Of a DNA stretch of 64,000 bases, positions 1-8,700 are shown piece after piece. Source of the DNA: Terrabacter sp. MAHUQ-38. Its GTDB lineage: Bacteria; Actinomycetota; Actinomycetes; Actinomycetales; Dermatophilaceae. The translations under genes were made by a program, and so were the position numbers. The notes under the pieces are model-generated. The model did not search any database. It was not told the origin of the DNA and saw only the letters and a program-made list of their open reading frames with translations. The stretch spans positions 496,001-560,000 of the forward strand of contig NZ_JACVCU010000002.1 of the NCBI RefSeq assembly GCF_014518425.1, in the 5' to 3' direction. How positions within the stretch are numbered: position 1 is the first letter of the stretch; each line of letters begins with the position of its first letter.

Positions 1-387
1 CAGAGCACGGATGCGAGCGACGACCTCGCGCATCCGGAAGGGCTTCGTCACGTAGTCGTCGGCGCCGACGCCGAGTCCGACCAGCAGGTCCGTCTCGTCG
101 GCCCGGGCGGTGAGCATGAGGACTGGAACCGGGCGCTCGCCCTGGATGCGGCGGCACACCTCGAGCCCGTCGAAGCCGGGCAGCATGAGGTCCAGCACGA
201 CCAGGTCGGGTGCGTGCTGACCGTGGGCTTCGACGGCGCCGGGCCCGTCGAACGCCTGGACCACCCGAAAGCCCTCGGCGACAAGGCGATCGGTGACGGC
301 CTGGTTGATCGTCGGGTCGTCCTCGACGACGAGGAGCGTCGCTGGTGCAGGCGCGCCTGACGGTGCTGCAGTGTTCCCCTGACTCAT
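1..387 (-). CDS. Response regulator, OmpR/PhoB type (partial)
   Basis: This is the N-terminal receiver domain of a two-component response regulator, cut off by the window edge, so the DNA-binding domain is not seen. Residues 17-130 read as a receiver: the acidic pair EDD is at 22-24, the phospho-acceptor Asp is at about 66 in VVLDLMLPGFDG, the Thr of the MLTA motif follows, and the conserved Lys is in YVTKPF. The spacing DDYVTKPF is typical of the winged-helix OmpR/PhoB class, but that assignment is inferred. ATG at 385-387 is preceded by TAGGCT six bases upstream and has no Shine-Dalgarno, so the mRNA is probably leaderless. Confidence 0.85.
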   Translation of the reverse strand, partial: MSQGNTAAPSGAPAPATLLVVEDDPTINQAVTDRLVAEGFRVVQAFDGPGAVEAHGQHAPDLVVLDLMLPGFDGLEVCRRIQGERPVPVLMLTARADETDLLVGLGVGADDYVTKPFRMREVVARIRAL

Positions 388-414
388 GCCCTGAGCCTAG
401 AAGCGGGTCTGCGG

Positions 415-609
415 TCAGCGAGGGTGCGACGTGTGGAGATCCTGTGAAGGTGAGAGCAGCTGCTCGTCCTGCCAGACGAGACCCACGGGGATGACCCGCG
501 GCGTCCCGTCGGGGGCGACGAAGGCGATGCGTGCGAGCGGGGCATCCGGTCCCAGCAGCTCCTGAGCCGCCGGGTGCTCGAGCCGCGCGCGGATGGTCGT
601 CGAGTCCAT
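415..609 (-). pseudogene. Truncated pyridoxamine-phosphate-oxidase-like (PPOX/F420) remnant
   Basis: The 64-codon frame encodes only the first two beta strands of an FMN/F420-binding split-barrel protein. LARIAFVAPDGTPRVIPVG is the usual strand-turn-strand of this family, followed by VWQDEQLL. After that the sequence degenerates (SPSQDLHTSHPR) and stops. Family members are usually about 130-150 residues, so roughly the last 60 percent is missing. The stop lies just upstream of the response-regulator promoter, so a deletion that joined the two is likely. It could still be expressed as a short peptide, but I judge it a relic. Confidence 0.55.
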
Positions 610-647
610 GACCCGAAAGCCACGCCGATGCAGGACCGCGGTCGGCG

Positions 648-1238
648 TCAGGCGCGCAACCAGCGCGCGAAGAGCTTCGTGACGAGGGGCAGGAAGGCGT
701 ACGTCATCCACGGCGTCGCCACGAGCGTCGTGACGAGGACTCGCAGCACGACGGGCCAGTGCTCGCTGAACGGCATGAGCAGGTAGGTCAGGGCGAGGCT
801 CGTCGGGAAGAAGGCGACCCAGATGACGCTCGCCTGCTTCCACCTCGGCGGAGCCGCTGGGCCCGCCGGACCCGCGTCCTGCACCGAACGGGACGCCGGC
901 TCGTCGAACCAGCCCTCGATACCGGTGCGGTACTCCGTGCGGCGGTGCTCGACGAGGTCGGCGGCCGAACGCAGCCACCGGATCCGCTCGGGCGACCGTT
1001 CCCACGCGTCGAGGTGGGCCCGTGAGCCGAAGCGGTACAGCATGTGCCAGTCCTCGGCGCCCGAACGCACCCAACCGGCCCCGAGGAAGCCCTCGAAGCG
1101 CTCGGCCATCGACGTCCCTGCATGGACCCACGCCTGCATGAGCAGCTCGTCCTCGGGCGCGACGCGTCGCGTGATCGACACGGTCAGCGGCCCGTCGGTC
1201 GCCGCCCCTTCGACCGGGGCGTCGGTCTGCGTGCTCAT
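648..1238 (-). CDS. Antibiotic-biosynthesis-monooxygenase (ABM) domain membrane protein
   Basis: This 196-residue protein has two parts. Residues about 18-110 form a dimeric alpha/beta-barrel ABM domain (LTVSITRRVAPEDE at the start, then the conserved FLGAGWVRS and W-rich stretch). Residues about 130-195 hold two hydrophobic segments ending in a basic tail. ABM domains with such a two-helix anchor are common in actinobacteria, and their substrate is unknown. ATG at 1236-1238 is chosen because AGGAGG lies seven bases upstream; a longer frame to 1322 would run through the tsf terminator. The gene lies downstream of that terminator and is probably expressed separately. Confidence 0.8.
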   Translation of the reverse strand: MSTQTDAPVEGAATDGPLTVSITRRVAPEDELLMQAWVHAGTSMAERFEGFLGAGWVRSGAEDWHMLYRFGSRAHLDAWERSPERIRWLRSAADLVEHRRTEYRTGIEGWFDEPASRSVQDAGPAGPAAPPRWKQASVIWVAFFPTSLALTYLLMPFSEHWPVVLRVLVTTLVATPWMTYAFLPLVTKLFARWLRA

Positions 1239-1291
1239 GGATCCTCCTGGTACTGCAGGTCCGTCGTGCTGGACCTGGCCGGAATGCAACG

Positions 1292-1322
1292 ATGCCGGCC
1301 GCCCCGAGGGGGCGACCGGCAT
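1292..1322 (-). terminator. Rho-independent-like terminator after tsf
   Basis: A 14-bp stem (1292-1305 with 1309-1322, one G-U pair in the RNA) closes a 3-nt loop about 55 bp past the tsf stop on the minus strand. There is no long U tract, as is usual in high-GC actinobacteria. The right arm carries a copy of the GGCATAC heptamer (1318-1324). Confidence 0.65.
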
Positions 1323-1376
1323 ACGTCGTCGTGATGCGCGGTCTGCGCTACGAGAGCGGTGCAGTGAGGTCAGGCC

Positions 1377-2207
1377 TCACTGGCCGACGCGGAAGCGCGC
1401 GAAGGACGTCGCGGCGGCGCCGCCCTCCTCGAGCACCTTCGCGACGGTCTTCTTCGGCTCCTTGGCGAACGGCTGCTCGAGCAGGACGTTCTCCTTGAAG
1501 TAGCCGTTGACGCGACCTTCGACGATCCTCGGGAGCGCAGCCTCGGGCTTGCCCTCCTCCTTGGCCGTGGCCTCGGCGACGCGACGCTCGTTCTCGACCG
1601 TCTCGGCCGGGACCTCGTCGCGCGTCAGCACGGTCGGGCTGAACGCGGCGATGTGCATCGCCACGTCGCGGCCCACGGACTCGTCGCCACCCTCGAGCGC
1701 GACGAGCACGCCGATCTGCGCGGGCAGGTCGGGGCTCGTCTTGTGAAGGTAGGAGACGACCTTGTCGCCCTCGAGGCGCGCCACGCGACGAACCTCGATC
1801 TTCTCGCCGATGGTCGCGTTGGCCTCGTCGAGCAGCTCCTGGACGGTCTTGCCGTCCTCGAGCGTGCTCTTGAGGAGCGAGTCGGCGTCGGTGGCCCCGG
1901 CGGCGACGGCCTGCGTGAGGACCTGGTCGGCGAGGGCGATGAACTTCTCGCCCTTCGCGACGAAGTCGGTCTCGCAGTTGACCTCGACGAGGGTGCCGAC
2001 GCCGTCGGTGGCCGAGGCCGCCACGAGGCCGTTGGAGGCCGAACGGCCCTCACGCTTCGTGACGCCCTTGAGGCCCTTGACGCGCAGGATCTCGACGGCC
2101 TTGGCGCGGTCGCCCTCGGCCTCGTCGAGCGCCTTCTTGACGTCCATCATGCCGGCGCCCGTCTGCTCGCGCAGCGCCTTGATGTCAGCGGCGGTGTAGT
2201 TCGCCAT
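1377..2207 (-). CDS. tsf: Elongation factor Ts
   Basis: This 276-residue protein is the guanine nucleotide exchange factor for EF-Tu. The N-terminal UBA-like module (MANYTAADIKALREQTGAGMMD) and the following KKAL and KREGR elements are diagnostic. The core motif VNCETDFVAKGEKF follows at about residues 75-90, and two dimerisation subdomains end in SFARFRVGQ. Length is normal for actinobacteria. ATG at 2205-2207 is chosen by homology; a frame running upstream overlaps rpsB and is spurious. It lies 58 bp downstream of rpsB and is almost certainly in the same transcript. pyrH, which often follows tsf, is absent here. Confidence 0.97.
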   Translation of the reverse strand: MANYTAADIKALREQTGAGMMDVKKALDEAEGDRAKAVEILRVKGLKGVTKREGRSASNGLVAASATDGVGTLVEVNCETDFVAKGEKFIALADQVLTQAVAAGATDADSLLKSTLEDGKTVQELLDEANATIGEKIEVRRVARLEGDKVVSYLHKTSPDLPAQIGVLVALEGGDESVGRDVAMHIAAFSPTVLTRDEVPAETVENERRVAEATAKEEGKPEAALPRIVEGRVNGYFKENVLLEQPFAKEPKKTVAKVLEEGGAAATSFARFRVGQ

Positions 2208-2265
2208 GCTCTGTATCGCTCTTTCGTCAGATGTGGATGACTCGAAGTGGCTGCGCCGGAAGGGC

Positions 2266-3210
2266 TCAGGCCCTCTCGGCAGCAGGCTCGGCAACCGGCG
2301 CCTCAGCGGCCTCGGGCTCGACGACCTCGGCGGCCTCCGGGGCGGCCTCGGCGACGGGCGCCTCGGCGGCGGCCTCGGCGGGGGCCTCGGCGGGGGCCTC
2401 GGCAGCGGGGGCCTCAGCGGACTCCACCGTCTCGGTGGCGGCGGCGGCCTCGGCGTAGAGCTCGCGCTCCCACTCGGCCAGCGGCTCCTCGGCCTGCGCG
2501 TCGCCACCGGACTTGCCGGACGAGCGCTGGACCAGACCGTCTGCGACGGCGTCGGCCACGACCCGCGTCAGCAGCGTGACGGAACGGATCGCGTCGTCGT
2601 TGCCGGGGATCTTGTAGTCGACCTCGTCGGGGTCGCAGTTCGTGTCGAGGATGGCGATGACCGGGAGGCCGAGCTTGCGGGCCTCGTCGACGGCGAGGTG
2701 CTCCTTCTTCGTGTCGACGATCCACACGGCCGAGGGGACCTTGGACATCGTGCGGATGCCGCCGAGGGTCTTCTCGAGCTTGTCCTTCTCGCGCTTGAGG
2801 ATGAGCAGCTCCTTCTTCGTGTAGCCCGAGCCGGCCACGTCGTCGAAGTTCAGCTCCTCGAGCTCCTTGAGGCGCGTCAGGCGCTTGGAGATCGTCTGGA
2901 AGTTGGTGAGCATGCCACCGAGCCAGCGGTGGTTGACGTACGGCATGCCGACGCGCGTCGCCTGCTCGGCGATGGGCTCCTGGGCCTGCTTCTTCGTGCC
3001 GACGAAGAGGATCGTGCCGCCGTGGGCGACGGTCTCCTTGACGAAGTCGTACGCGTTGTTGATGTACGTCAGCGACTGCTGCAGGTCGATGATGTAGATC
3101 CCGTTGCGCTCCGTCATGATGAAGCGCTTCATCTTGGGGTTCCAGCGACGGGTCTGGTGCCCGAAGTGGACGCCGCTCTCGAGGAGCTGGCGCATGGTGA
3201 CGACGGCCAT
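2266..3210 (-). CDS. rpsB: 30S ribosomal protein S2
   Basis: S2 binds the 30S body near the mRNA exit and is needed for S1 and tmRNA function in bacteria. The first residues ([19 protein letters not shown]) and [12 protein letters not shown], plus [13 protein letters not shown] and [13 protein letters not shown], are S2 signatures. The conserved core ends near residue 240. The last 65 residues are an Ala/Glu/Pro low-complexity tail built on AEAPAEAP units, which makes the protein 314 residues against about 240-260 in most bacteria. A roughly 220-nt leader with GC-rich hairpins precedes it. Confidence 0.97.
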   Translation of the reverse strand: MAVVTMRQLLESGVHFGHQTRRWNPKMKRFIMTERNGIYIIDLQQSLTYINNAYDFVKETVAHGGTILFVGTKKQAQEPIAEQATRVGMPYVNHRWLGGMLTNFQTISKRLTRLKELEELNFDDVAGSGYTKKELLILKREKDKLEKTLGGIRTMSKVPSAVWIVDTKKEHLAVDEARKLGLPVIAILDTNCDPDEVDYKIPGNDDAIRSVTLLTRVVADAVADGLVQRSSGKSGGDAQAEEPLAEWERELYAEAAAATETVESAEAPAAEAPAEAPAEAAAEAPVAEAAPEAAEVVEPEAAEAPVAEPAAERA

Positions 3211-3438
3211 GCCGTGTTCTCCCTAGTTCCGTTGTTGTCAGTTCTTCGTGGGCGGTGCACCGCTGGGCGCTCACGTGCGAGCACGTGAACACCGCACGGC
3301 GTACGGCTTCACTCCTGGCGCCTGACACACCCCGCCCCACGCTGCGGTGGGGACTGCTGTGGTGTGACCCGGTCCGGCGGACCGGCAGAAGACGCGCGAA
3401 TTTCGGTCCCGCGCGACGAGCACACGTGACCGCAGACC

Positions 3439-3444
3439 ATCGTA
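3439..3444 (-). promoter_or_regulatory. Putative -10 element of rpsB-tsf
   Basis: Read on the minus strand the hexamer is TACGAT, fitting TANNNT. It would start an mRNA about 220 nt before rpsB. A clear -35 is not visible. The leader contains at least two GC-rich inverted repeats (around 3340-3358 and 3368-3384) that could act in autoregulation. This is inference from sequence only. Confidence 0.35.
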
Positions 3445-3496
3445 CGGCCTGACCCGGGTCGTCGGGAAATCGGGGCGACCCGTCACAATGGCCCGC

Positions 3497-5413
3497 ATGG
3501 CGCACTGGGTGGAGACGGTCCCGGCCTTCGTGGTCCTCTCGCTCGTGCTGTTCCTCCCGGGCTGGCTCATCGTGCGCGGGCTCGGGGCCAGGGGGCTCGA
3601 GGCGCTCGCGGTCTCCCCTGCCGTGTCGGCCGGGCTCATCGCCGCCTTCGCGACCGTCGCGCAGCGCCTCGGCATCGCGTGGGGGCTGCTCCCGCTCGTC
3701 GCCGTCACGGCCGCCAGCGCCGCCGTCGCGCTCCTGGTCATGCGGCTCGTCGGCCGACACGACCCCGATCTCGGCGCGGCCCGTCGCTTCCTCGGGCGGC
3801 CCCGCCCTGACGCCGTCGTCGCGATCCTCATCGGGGTCGCGCTGGCCCTCGCGACGATCCTGCCGGCGATCGGGCGCCCCGACGAGCTCGTCGACAGCCC
3901 GGACGCCGTCTACCACCTCGACCGGATCCGGACGTTCGTCGAGACCGGCAACCTCTCGATCGCGAACCCGACGTTCTATCCCAACGGGTTCCACGCCTGG
4001 ATCGCGACGAGCCTGCTGCCATGGGTCGCCGACGTGCTGCCGGGGACCAACGTCGCGACCATCGTGCTCGCTGCCGTGGTGTGGCCGCTGGGTGTCGTCG
4101 CCCTCGTGCGCCACGCCCTCGGCACGTCGCGTCTCGTCACGTACGCCGCCGGGTTCGCCTCCGCAGCCTTCATCGCCTTCCCGACGATCCTCCTCGGGTG
4201 GGGCGTGCTGTGGCCGAACCTCATGGCGACGGCGTTGACCCCGGGGGCGCTCGCCCTCATGTTGCAGGCGGCGCGCTCCAAGCGGCTCGGGCAGTGGCTC
4301 GGCTTCGCGGCCGCGATGCCCGGCCTGGCCCTGATCCAGCCCAACGCCCTGGTGGCCCTCGTGCTCTTCGCGCTGGTCTGGTTCGTGGCCGCGCGGCTGC
4401 GGGCGGGCCTGCTGCGACACCTCGGCTGGGGGGCGGTCGGGCGTGACCTCGCGGTCGTCGTGGTGGTCTGCGTCGCCGGGCTCGTGGCGGCGCCGGAGGT
4501 GTCGGCCAGGCTCGCGTCGACCCAGTCCTACGAGTGGAAGAACCGCGTCTCGATCTGGACGGCGCTCGTGGAGGTCGTCGGAGGCAGGCTCCAGATCCCC
4601 GACGTCCTCTGGGGTCTCGTCGCGCTCCTCGCCCTCGGCATCGCGTGGATCGCCCTTCGAGCCCGGGCAGCGCTACCCGTCGTCGCGATGTGGGCGGCCT
4701 GCGTCGCGCTCTACGTCATGGCCGCGTCGTCGACCGAGCCGTGGACCGCCCTGGTCACGGGCTACTGGTACAACGACAAGGTCCGGCTGGCCTCGCTCGC
4801 CGCGGTGCCCGGCGTCGTGCTCGTCAGCGCGGCAGCGCCCATGCTGCGCGAGCTCCTTCGCCGCGTGCCGCTGGTCGGGTCACGGGCCCTCATCGCCGGG
4901 CTCGTGGCCGTGCTGGTCGTGCCGGTCGCGACCCTCGGGCTCAACGGCGGCACCCGCAGCCGGCTACTCACCGACTTCTTCCGGCCGAGCGACCCGAAGA
5001 AGGTCATCCTGTCGTTCGAGGCGCAGGACTCGCTGCGCCGACTCGCCGAACGGATCCCCGACGGGCAGGGCGTCGTCGGTCGGCCCGAGAACGGCTCACC
5101 GCTCATGTGGGCCCTCTTCGGCACGAACACCCTCTACCGCTCGATCCCGATCCCGACGGCCGGCGACGAGATCGTCATCGGCACCGGGTTCAACGACCTC
5201 GCACACCGGCCCGACGTCTGCCAGGCGCTCGCGCGCCACGACATCCGCTGGGCCATCGACTCCCCGCACGTCTACTGGCTCGACCGGCCGGAGCGGTCGT
5301 CCGGCCTCAAGGACCTCGCCCACGTGGACGGTCTCGAGCGGGTCGCGACCGACGGCGACTACACGCTCTACCGCGTCACGGCCTGCGGGCTCGGGGCCGG
5401 GCCGGGCGCCTGA
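3497..5413 (+). CDS. DUF6541-type polytopic membrane protein
   Basis: This 638-residue protein has many transmembrane segments in its first about 480 residues (for example VPAFVVLSLVLFLPGWLIV at the N-terminus). A largely soluble C-terminal part follows (FFRPSDPKKVILSFEAQDSL onward). This layout matches DUF6541 proteins, which resemble GT-C-like membrane glycosyltransferases; that role is inference. A conserved-looking acidic turn occurs after the third helix region (DELVDSPDAVYHLDRI). I chose the second ATG because CACAAT, a -10-like hexamer, ends seven bases before it; the ATG at 3488 overlaps that hexamer. It lies divergent to rpsB and is not part of the conserved core cluster. Confidence 0.75.
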   Translation: MAHWVETVPAFVVLSLVLFLPGWLIVRGLGARGLEALAVSPAVSAGLIAAFATVAQRLGIAWGLLPLVAVTAASAAVALLVMRLVGRHDPDLGAARRFLGRPRPDAVVAILIGVALALATILPAIGRPDELVDSPDAVYHLDRIRTFVETGNLSIANPTFYPNGFHAWIATSLLPWVADVLPGTNVATIVLAAVVWPLGVVALVRHALGTSRLVTYAAGFASAAFIAFPTILLGWGVLWPNLMATALTPGALALMLQAARSKRLGQWLGFAAAMPGLALIQPNALVALVLFALVWFVAARLRAGLLRHLGWGAVGRDLAVVVVVCVAGLVAAPEVSARLASTQSYEWKNRVSIWTALVEVVGGRLQIPDVLWGLVALLALGIAWIALRARAALPVVAMWAACVALYVMAASSTEPWTALVTGYWYNDKVRLASLAAVPGVVLVSAAAPMLRELLRRVPLVGSRALIAGLVAVLVVPVATLGLNGGTRSRLLTDFFRPSDPKKVILSFEAQDSLRRLAERIPDGQGVVGRPENGSPLMWALFGTNTLYRSIPIPTAGDEIVIGTGFNDLAHRPDVCQALARHDIRWAIDSPHVYWLDRPERSSGLKDLAHVDGLERVATDGDYTLYRVTACGLGAGPGA

Positions 5414-5468
5414 CCGGGCGCGCCGCGTACGCGAAGAACCCAGCGCCATACCCATTTCCGGACAGCTC

Positions 5469-5619
5469 GTAACACTTCGGACCCGGCGAGCGATGGTGAG
5501 GCTGGAGATCCCACCGGACCCCCTGACCAGGTGGGATCTCCGCACACTGGCGCCGGCAAGACCCTCCACACACGCCGGGCCGCCGTGAGAGCCCCCGCCC
5601 CTGCCCGGGCGGGGGCTCT
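5469..5619 (+). ncRNA. 6C-like small RNA candidate
   Basis: The 277-bp gap after the DUF6541 gene holds two strong stem-loops on the plus strand. The first is a perfect 12-bp stem (5504-5515 with 5530-5541) with a 14-nt loop containing CCCCC. The second is the terminator-like stem 5588-5619, whose 5' arm is also C-rich. The order (unstructured start, GATGGTGAGG-like segment, C-loop hairpin, GGCGCCGGC, final hairpin) resembles the actinobacterial 6C RNA as I remember it. The exact 5' end is not determinable, and a covariance-model hit is needed to name it. Confidence 0.5.
5588..5619 (+). terminator. Strong GC-rich hairpin terminator
   Basis: A perfect 12-bp stem (AGAGCCCCCGCC with its complement) encloses an 8-nt loop. 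It lies 70 bp before the next plus-strand gene and would end the DUF6541 or small-RNA transcript. Confidence 0.7.
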
Positions 5620-5691
5620 GTGCTGCCCGGGCGTGCGACGTGCCCGGGCGGCGACGTCCTGGGCGCAGTCGGGGACTCGTAGGCTCGGGCC

Positions 5692-6870
5692 ATGAGCTCG
5701 CCGCTGATCTCGCGCATGCAGCCCTTCGGGACCACGATCTTCGCCGAGATGTCGGCGCTCGCCGCGCGGACCGGCAGCATCAACCTCGGCCAGGGCTTCC
5801 CGGACACCGACGGGCCGGCGCAGATGCTGGCCGCGGCGAAGGCGGCCATCGACGGCGGTCGCAACCAGTACCCGCCCGGTCCCGGCGTCCCCGAGCTGCT
5901 CGAGGCGGTGGCCGCCCACCAGGAGCGCTTCTACGGCATCCGGCTCGACCCGGCGTCGCAGGTGCTCGTGACCGCCGGAGCCACCGAGGCGATCGCGGCC
6001 GTCGTCCTCGCGCTGTGCGAGCCGGGCGACGAGGTGGTCACCTTCGAGCCGTACTACGACTCGTATGCCGCGACGATCGCCCTCGCCGGAGCCACGCGCC
6101 GTACGTCGGTGCTCCGCTTCCCCGACTTCGCGGTCGACGAGTCCTCGCTCCGGGCGGCGTTCTCGGCGCGGACCCGCCTCGTGCTGCTCAACACGCCGCA
6201 CAACCCCACCGGCAAGGTCTTCACCCGCGCCGAGCTCGAGCTCATCGCGAGCCTTGCCCGGGAGCACGACGCCTGGGTCGTCACCGACGAGGTCTACGAG
6301 CACCTCGTCTTCGACGACGCCGAGCACGTGCCGATGGCGACGCTGCCCGGGATGGCCGAGCGGACCATCACGATCAGCTCGGGCGGCAAGACGTTCTCGG
6401 CGACCGGCTGGAAGGTCGGATGGCTGACGGGCCCGACCGAGGCGGTCACCGCGGCGCGTACGGTCAAGCAGTTCCTCACCTACGTCGCCTCGGGTCCCTT
6501 CCAGCCCGCCGTGGCGCTCGCGCTGGGGCTCGGTGACGAGGTGTATGACGGCCTGCGCGAGTCGCTCCAGGCGAAGCGTGACCTGCTGTGCTCGGCGCTC
6601 GAGGCCTCCGGCCTGTCGGTGTCGCGGCCGTCGGGCACGTACTTCGTCATCGCCGACGCGGCGCCGCTCGGGGCGGTCGACGGGCTCGAGTTCGCCCGCC
6701 GGCTGCCCGAGATCGCCGGGGTGGTCGGCATCCCGGTGTCGGTCTTCCACGACGACCCCGACGCTGCGCGGACGCTGGTCCGGTTCGCGTTCTGCAAGAA
6801 GGACGAGGTCCTCGTCGAAGCGAGCCGCCGCCTCGCCGCTGCGGGAGACGTCTCGGTCCCCCTCGAGTAA
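5692..6870 (+). CDS. Class I/II PLP-dependent aminotransferase, DapC-like
   Basis: This 392-residue fold-type I aminotransferase has the substrate-loop motif INLGQGFPDTDGP near residue 30, NTPHNPTGKVF near 170, the Asp/Tyr pair DEVYEHLVF, and the cofactor lysine at about residue 233 in SSGGKTFSATGWKVGW. The family covers N-succinyldiaminopimelate aminotransferase (dapC of mycobacteria), methionine and kynurenine aminotransferases. Sequence alone does not choose among these. ATG at 5692 has TAGGCT ending six bases upstream and no Shine-Dalgarno, indicating a leaderless start. It is followed by a 183-bp gap before the M23 peptidase. Confidence 0.85.
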   Translation: MSSPLISRMQPFGTTIFAEMSALAARTGSINLGQGFPDTDGPAQMLAAAKAAIDGGRNQYPPGPGVPELLEAVAAHQERFYGIRLDPASQVLVTAGATEAIAAVVLALCEPGDEVVTFEPYYDSYAATIALAGATRRTSVLRFPDFAVDESSLRAAFSARTRLVLLNTPHNPTGKVFTRAELELIASLAREHDAWVVTDEVYEHLVFDDAEHVPMATLPGMAERTITISSGGKTFSATGWKVGWLTGPTEAVTAARTVKQFLTYVASGPFQPAVALALGLGDEVYDGLRESLQAKRDLLCSALEASGLSVSRPSGTYFVIADAAPLGAVDGLEFARRLPEIAGVVGIPVSVFHDDPDAARTLVRFAFCKKDEVLVEASRRLAAAGDVSVPLE

Positions 6871-7053
6871 AGCGCAGCCCGTCGCTGAGCACCGTCCGAG
6901 TCGAGTGAGGGCACGGTCCCGGTCCGGTCGACCGCTCCGTCCCTCCGGTCAGGCGCCGGCCCGCAGTCCACACCTCTTGTGGCGTGGCGTCGACCATCCA
7001 CAGGCGGCGGCCCCGTGCGCCCGCCGGGAGTCCGGGTCGACGAGCATGGCGCC

Positions 7054-7593
7054 ATGTCGATCGGTTCAGCGCTCCTCGGTGCGGTTCTCGCCGTGGCCTC
7101 CGTGACGAACGCCGCCGCCCTCCCGGTCGTGCCCACCGGCGCGTCAAAGGCGGGTGGGCTGCAGGTCTCCGGGGCGCCCACCGGAGGTCGCTGGGCATGG
7201 CCGCTCGACCCGGCGCCCGAGGTGGTGCGGCAGTTCGACCCGCCCGACCAACCGTGGCTGCCCGGCCACCGCGGCGTGGATCTCGCCGCTGCCGCCGGCC
7301 AGTCCGTCCTCGCGCCGGCCGACGGTCAGGTGACCTGGACCGGGGTCATCGCCGGCCGCGGCGTGGTCGTCGTCGGCCACCCCGGCGGGCTGCGCAGCAC
7401 CTTCGAGCCGGTGACCGGCGCGCCGGTGACCGGCACTCGAGTCGCTCGCGGGGCGCGCGTGGGGTCGGTGGCCACTACCCCGGGTCACTGCGTGCCGCGG
7501 ACCTGCGTGCACTGGGGTGTGCTTCGCGGCGAGACCTACCTCGACCCGTTGTCGTTCGTCGGCCGGGCGCGGATCGTCCTGCTCCCCCTCTGA
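7054..7593 (+). CDS. Secreted M23 (LytM) family peptidase
   Basis: This 179-residue protein has an N-terminal signal sequence (hydrophobic SALLGAVLAVASVTNAAA). A single lysostaphin/LytM domain follows. Zn-ligand motifs are visible as GHRGVDLAA and, near the end, the HxH-like CVHWGV. Surrounding strands (VLAPADGQVTWTGVIAGRG) are typical. It is likely an extracytoplasmic peptidoglycan endopeptidase or an activator of an amidase. A secreted M23 protein beside rpsB is conserved in actinobacteria. The start at 7054 places the signal peptide at the N-terminus. The gene is convergent with xerC and only three bases separate the stop codons. Confidence 0.85.
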   Translation: MSIGSALLGAVLAVASVTNAAALPVVPTGASKAGGLQVSGAPTGGRWAWPLDPAPEVVRQFDPPDQPWLPGHRGVDLAAAAGQSVLAPADGQVTWTGVIAGRGVVVVGHPGGLRSTFEPVTGAPVTGTRVARGARVGSVATTPGHCVPRTCVHWGVLRGETYLDPLSFVGRARIVLLPL

Positions 7594-7596
7594 CGC

Positions 7597-8631
7597 TCAG
7601 GCGCGCGGGTGGGCCTGCTCATAGCTGCGCCGCAGCCGGTCGACGGAGACGTGCGTGTAGACCTGGGTCGTGGCGAGGCTCGCGTGGCCGAGGATCTCCT
7701 GGACCATGCGCAGGTCCGCGCCGCCCTCGAGGAGGTGGGTGGCTGCGCTGTGGCGCAGACCGTGCGGCCCGAGGTCGGGGGCGTCCGGCAGGTGTGAGAG
7801 CAGCTCGTGCACGGCCGACCTGACCTGCCGTGCGTCGACTCGACGACCGCGACGACCGAGGAACAGGGCCGGCCCGGAGTGTGCGCCGGCGAGGCGCGGG
7901 CGCACCGCCAGCCAGGCCTCGATGGCGAGACCGGCCGGGAGGCCGAAGGGCACGATGCGTTCCTTGGCCCCCTTTCCCATGACCCGCACGACCCCTTGGG
8001 CGAGGTCGACGTCGTCGACATCGAGCCCCGCGAGCTCGCCGACGCGGATGCCGCTGGCGTACAACAGCTCGAGGACGGCGCGGTCGCGCACGTGGATCGG
8101 GTCCGCGTCGTCGGCGCGGGTGGCCGCCAGCTCGAGCAGCTCGGTCGCCTCACCCTGCCGGAGGACGCCCGGCAGGGTCGAGTGCCGCTTCGGGGCGACG
8201 AGCCGGAGCGACGGGTCGCTCGGGATCCGGCCCGTGTGCTCCGCCCACCTGAGGAAGGTCCGGGCCGAGGCGGCGCGACGGGCCAGCGTCGCGCGGGCGG
8301 CGCCGGCATCGGCCTGGACACCGAGCCAGGCGCGCAGGTCACCGATGCGGAGGTCGGACACCTCGTCGATCCCCCGTGACGCTGCGAAGGTCAGCAGGTG
8401 CCGGACGTCGCCGAGGTAGGCGCGGCGGGTGTGCACGGAGCGCCCGCGCTCGGCGCCGAGGTGGCGGGAGTAGGCGTGGAGCAGCTCCGAGTGCTGCTCG
8501 AGCACGTCGGGTACGGCCTCCGCTTCGGCCTTCGCCACTTCCGTCACTCCGGCACCATCGCAAACCGCGTGGCGCAAGGCAAGCAGTGCAGTGCCCCAGA
8601 CGCTGGGTGCGCCGGTGTCCAAGCTCGTCAC
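7597..8631 (-). CDS. xerC: Tyrosine recombinase XerC
   Basis: This protein resolves chromosome dimers at dif together with XerD and FtsK. Residues about 45-140 form the SAM-like core-binding domain ([15 protein letters not shown]). The catalytic domain shows the full set: Arg in GIRVGEL, Lys in GKGAKER, HxxR in [12 protein letters not shown], His in LGHASL and the Tyr nucleophile in [12 protein letters not shown] at 8631 is chosen because AAGGA lies six bases upstream; this gives an N-terminal extension of about 30 residues relative to most XerC. An internal GTG at 8547 is the alternative. It follows dprA by 69 bp. Confidence 0.9.
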   Translation of the reverse strand: MTSLDTGAPSVWGTALLALRHAVCDGAGVTEVAKAEAEAVPDVLEQHSELLHAYSRHLGAERGRSVHTRRAYLGDVRHLLTFAASRGIDEVSDLRIGDLRAWLGVQADAGAARATLARRAASARTFLRWAEHTGRIPSDPSLRLVAPKRHSTLPGVLRQGEATELLELAATRADDADPIHVRDRAVLELLYASGIRVGELAGLDVDDVDLAQGVVRVMGKGAKERIVPFGLPAGLAIEAWLAVRPRLAGAHSGPALFLGRRGRRVDARQVRSAVHELLSHLPDAPDLGPHGLRHSAATHLLEGGADLRMVQEILGHASLATTQVYTHVSVDRLRRSYEQAHPRA

Positions 8632-8700
8632 TCGGGTCCTTCGGGGCTCAGGCCGGGGACACCGCCCAGCCCCGGCCAGCCCCGGCAGGCCCGCCGACCC

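Noticed and set aside
2206-3288. A plus-strand frame of 360 codons opposite rpsB with Gly/Leu-rich repeats.
   Set aside because: The repeats are the complement of the Ala/Glu tail of S2. No ribosome-binding site or domain is present.
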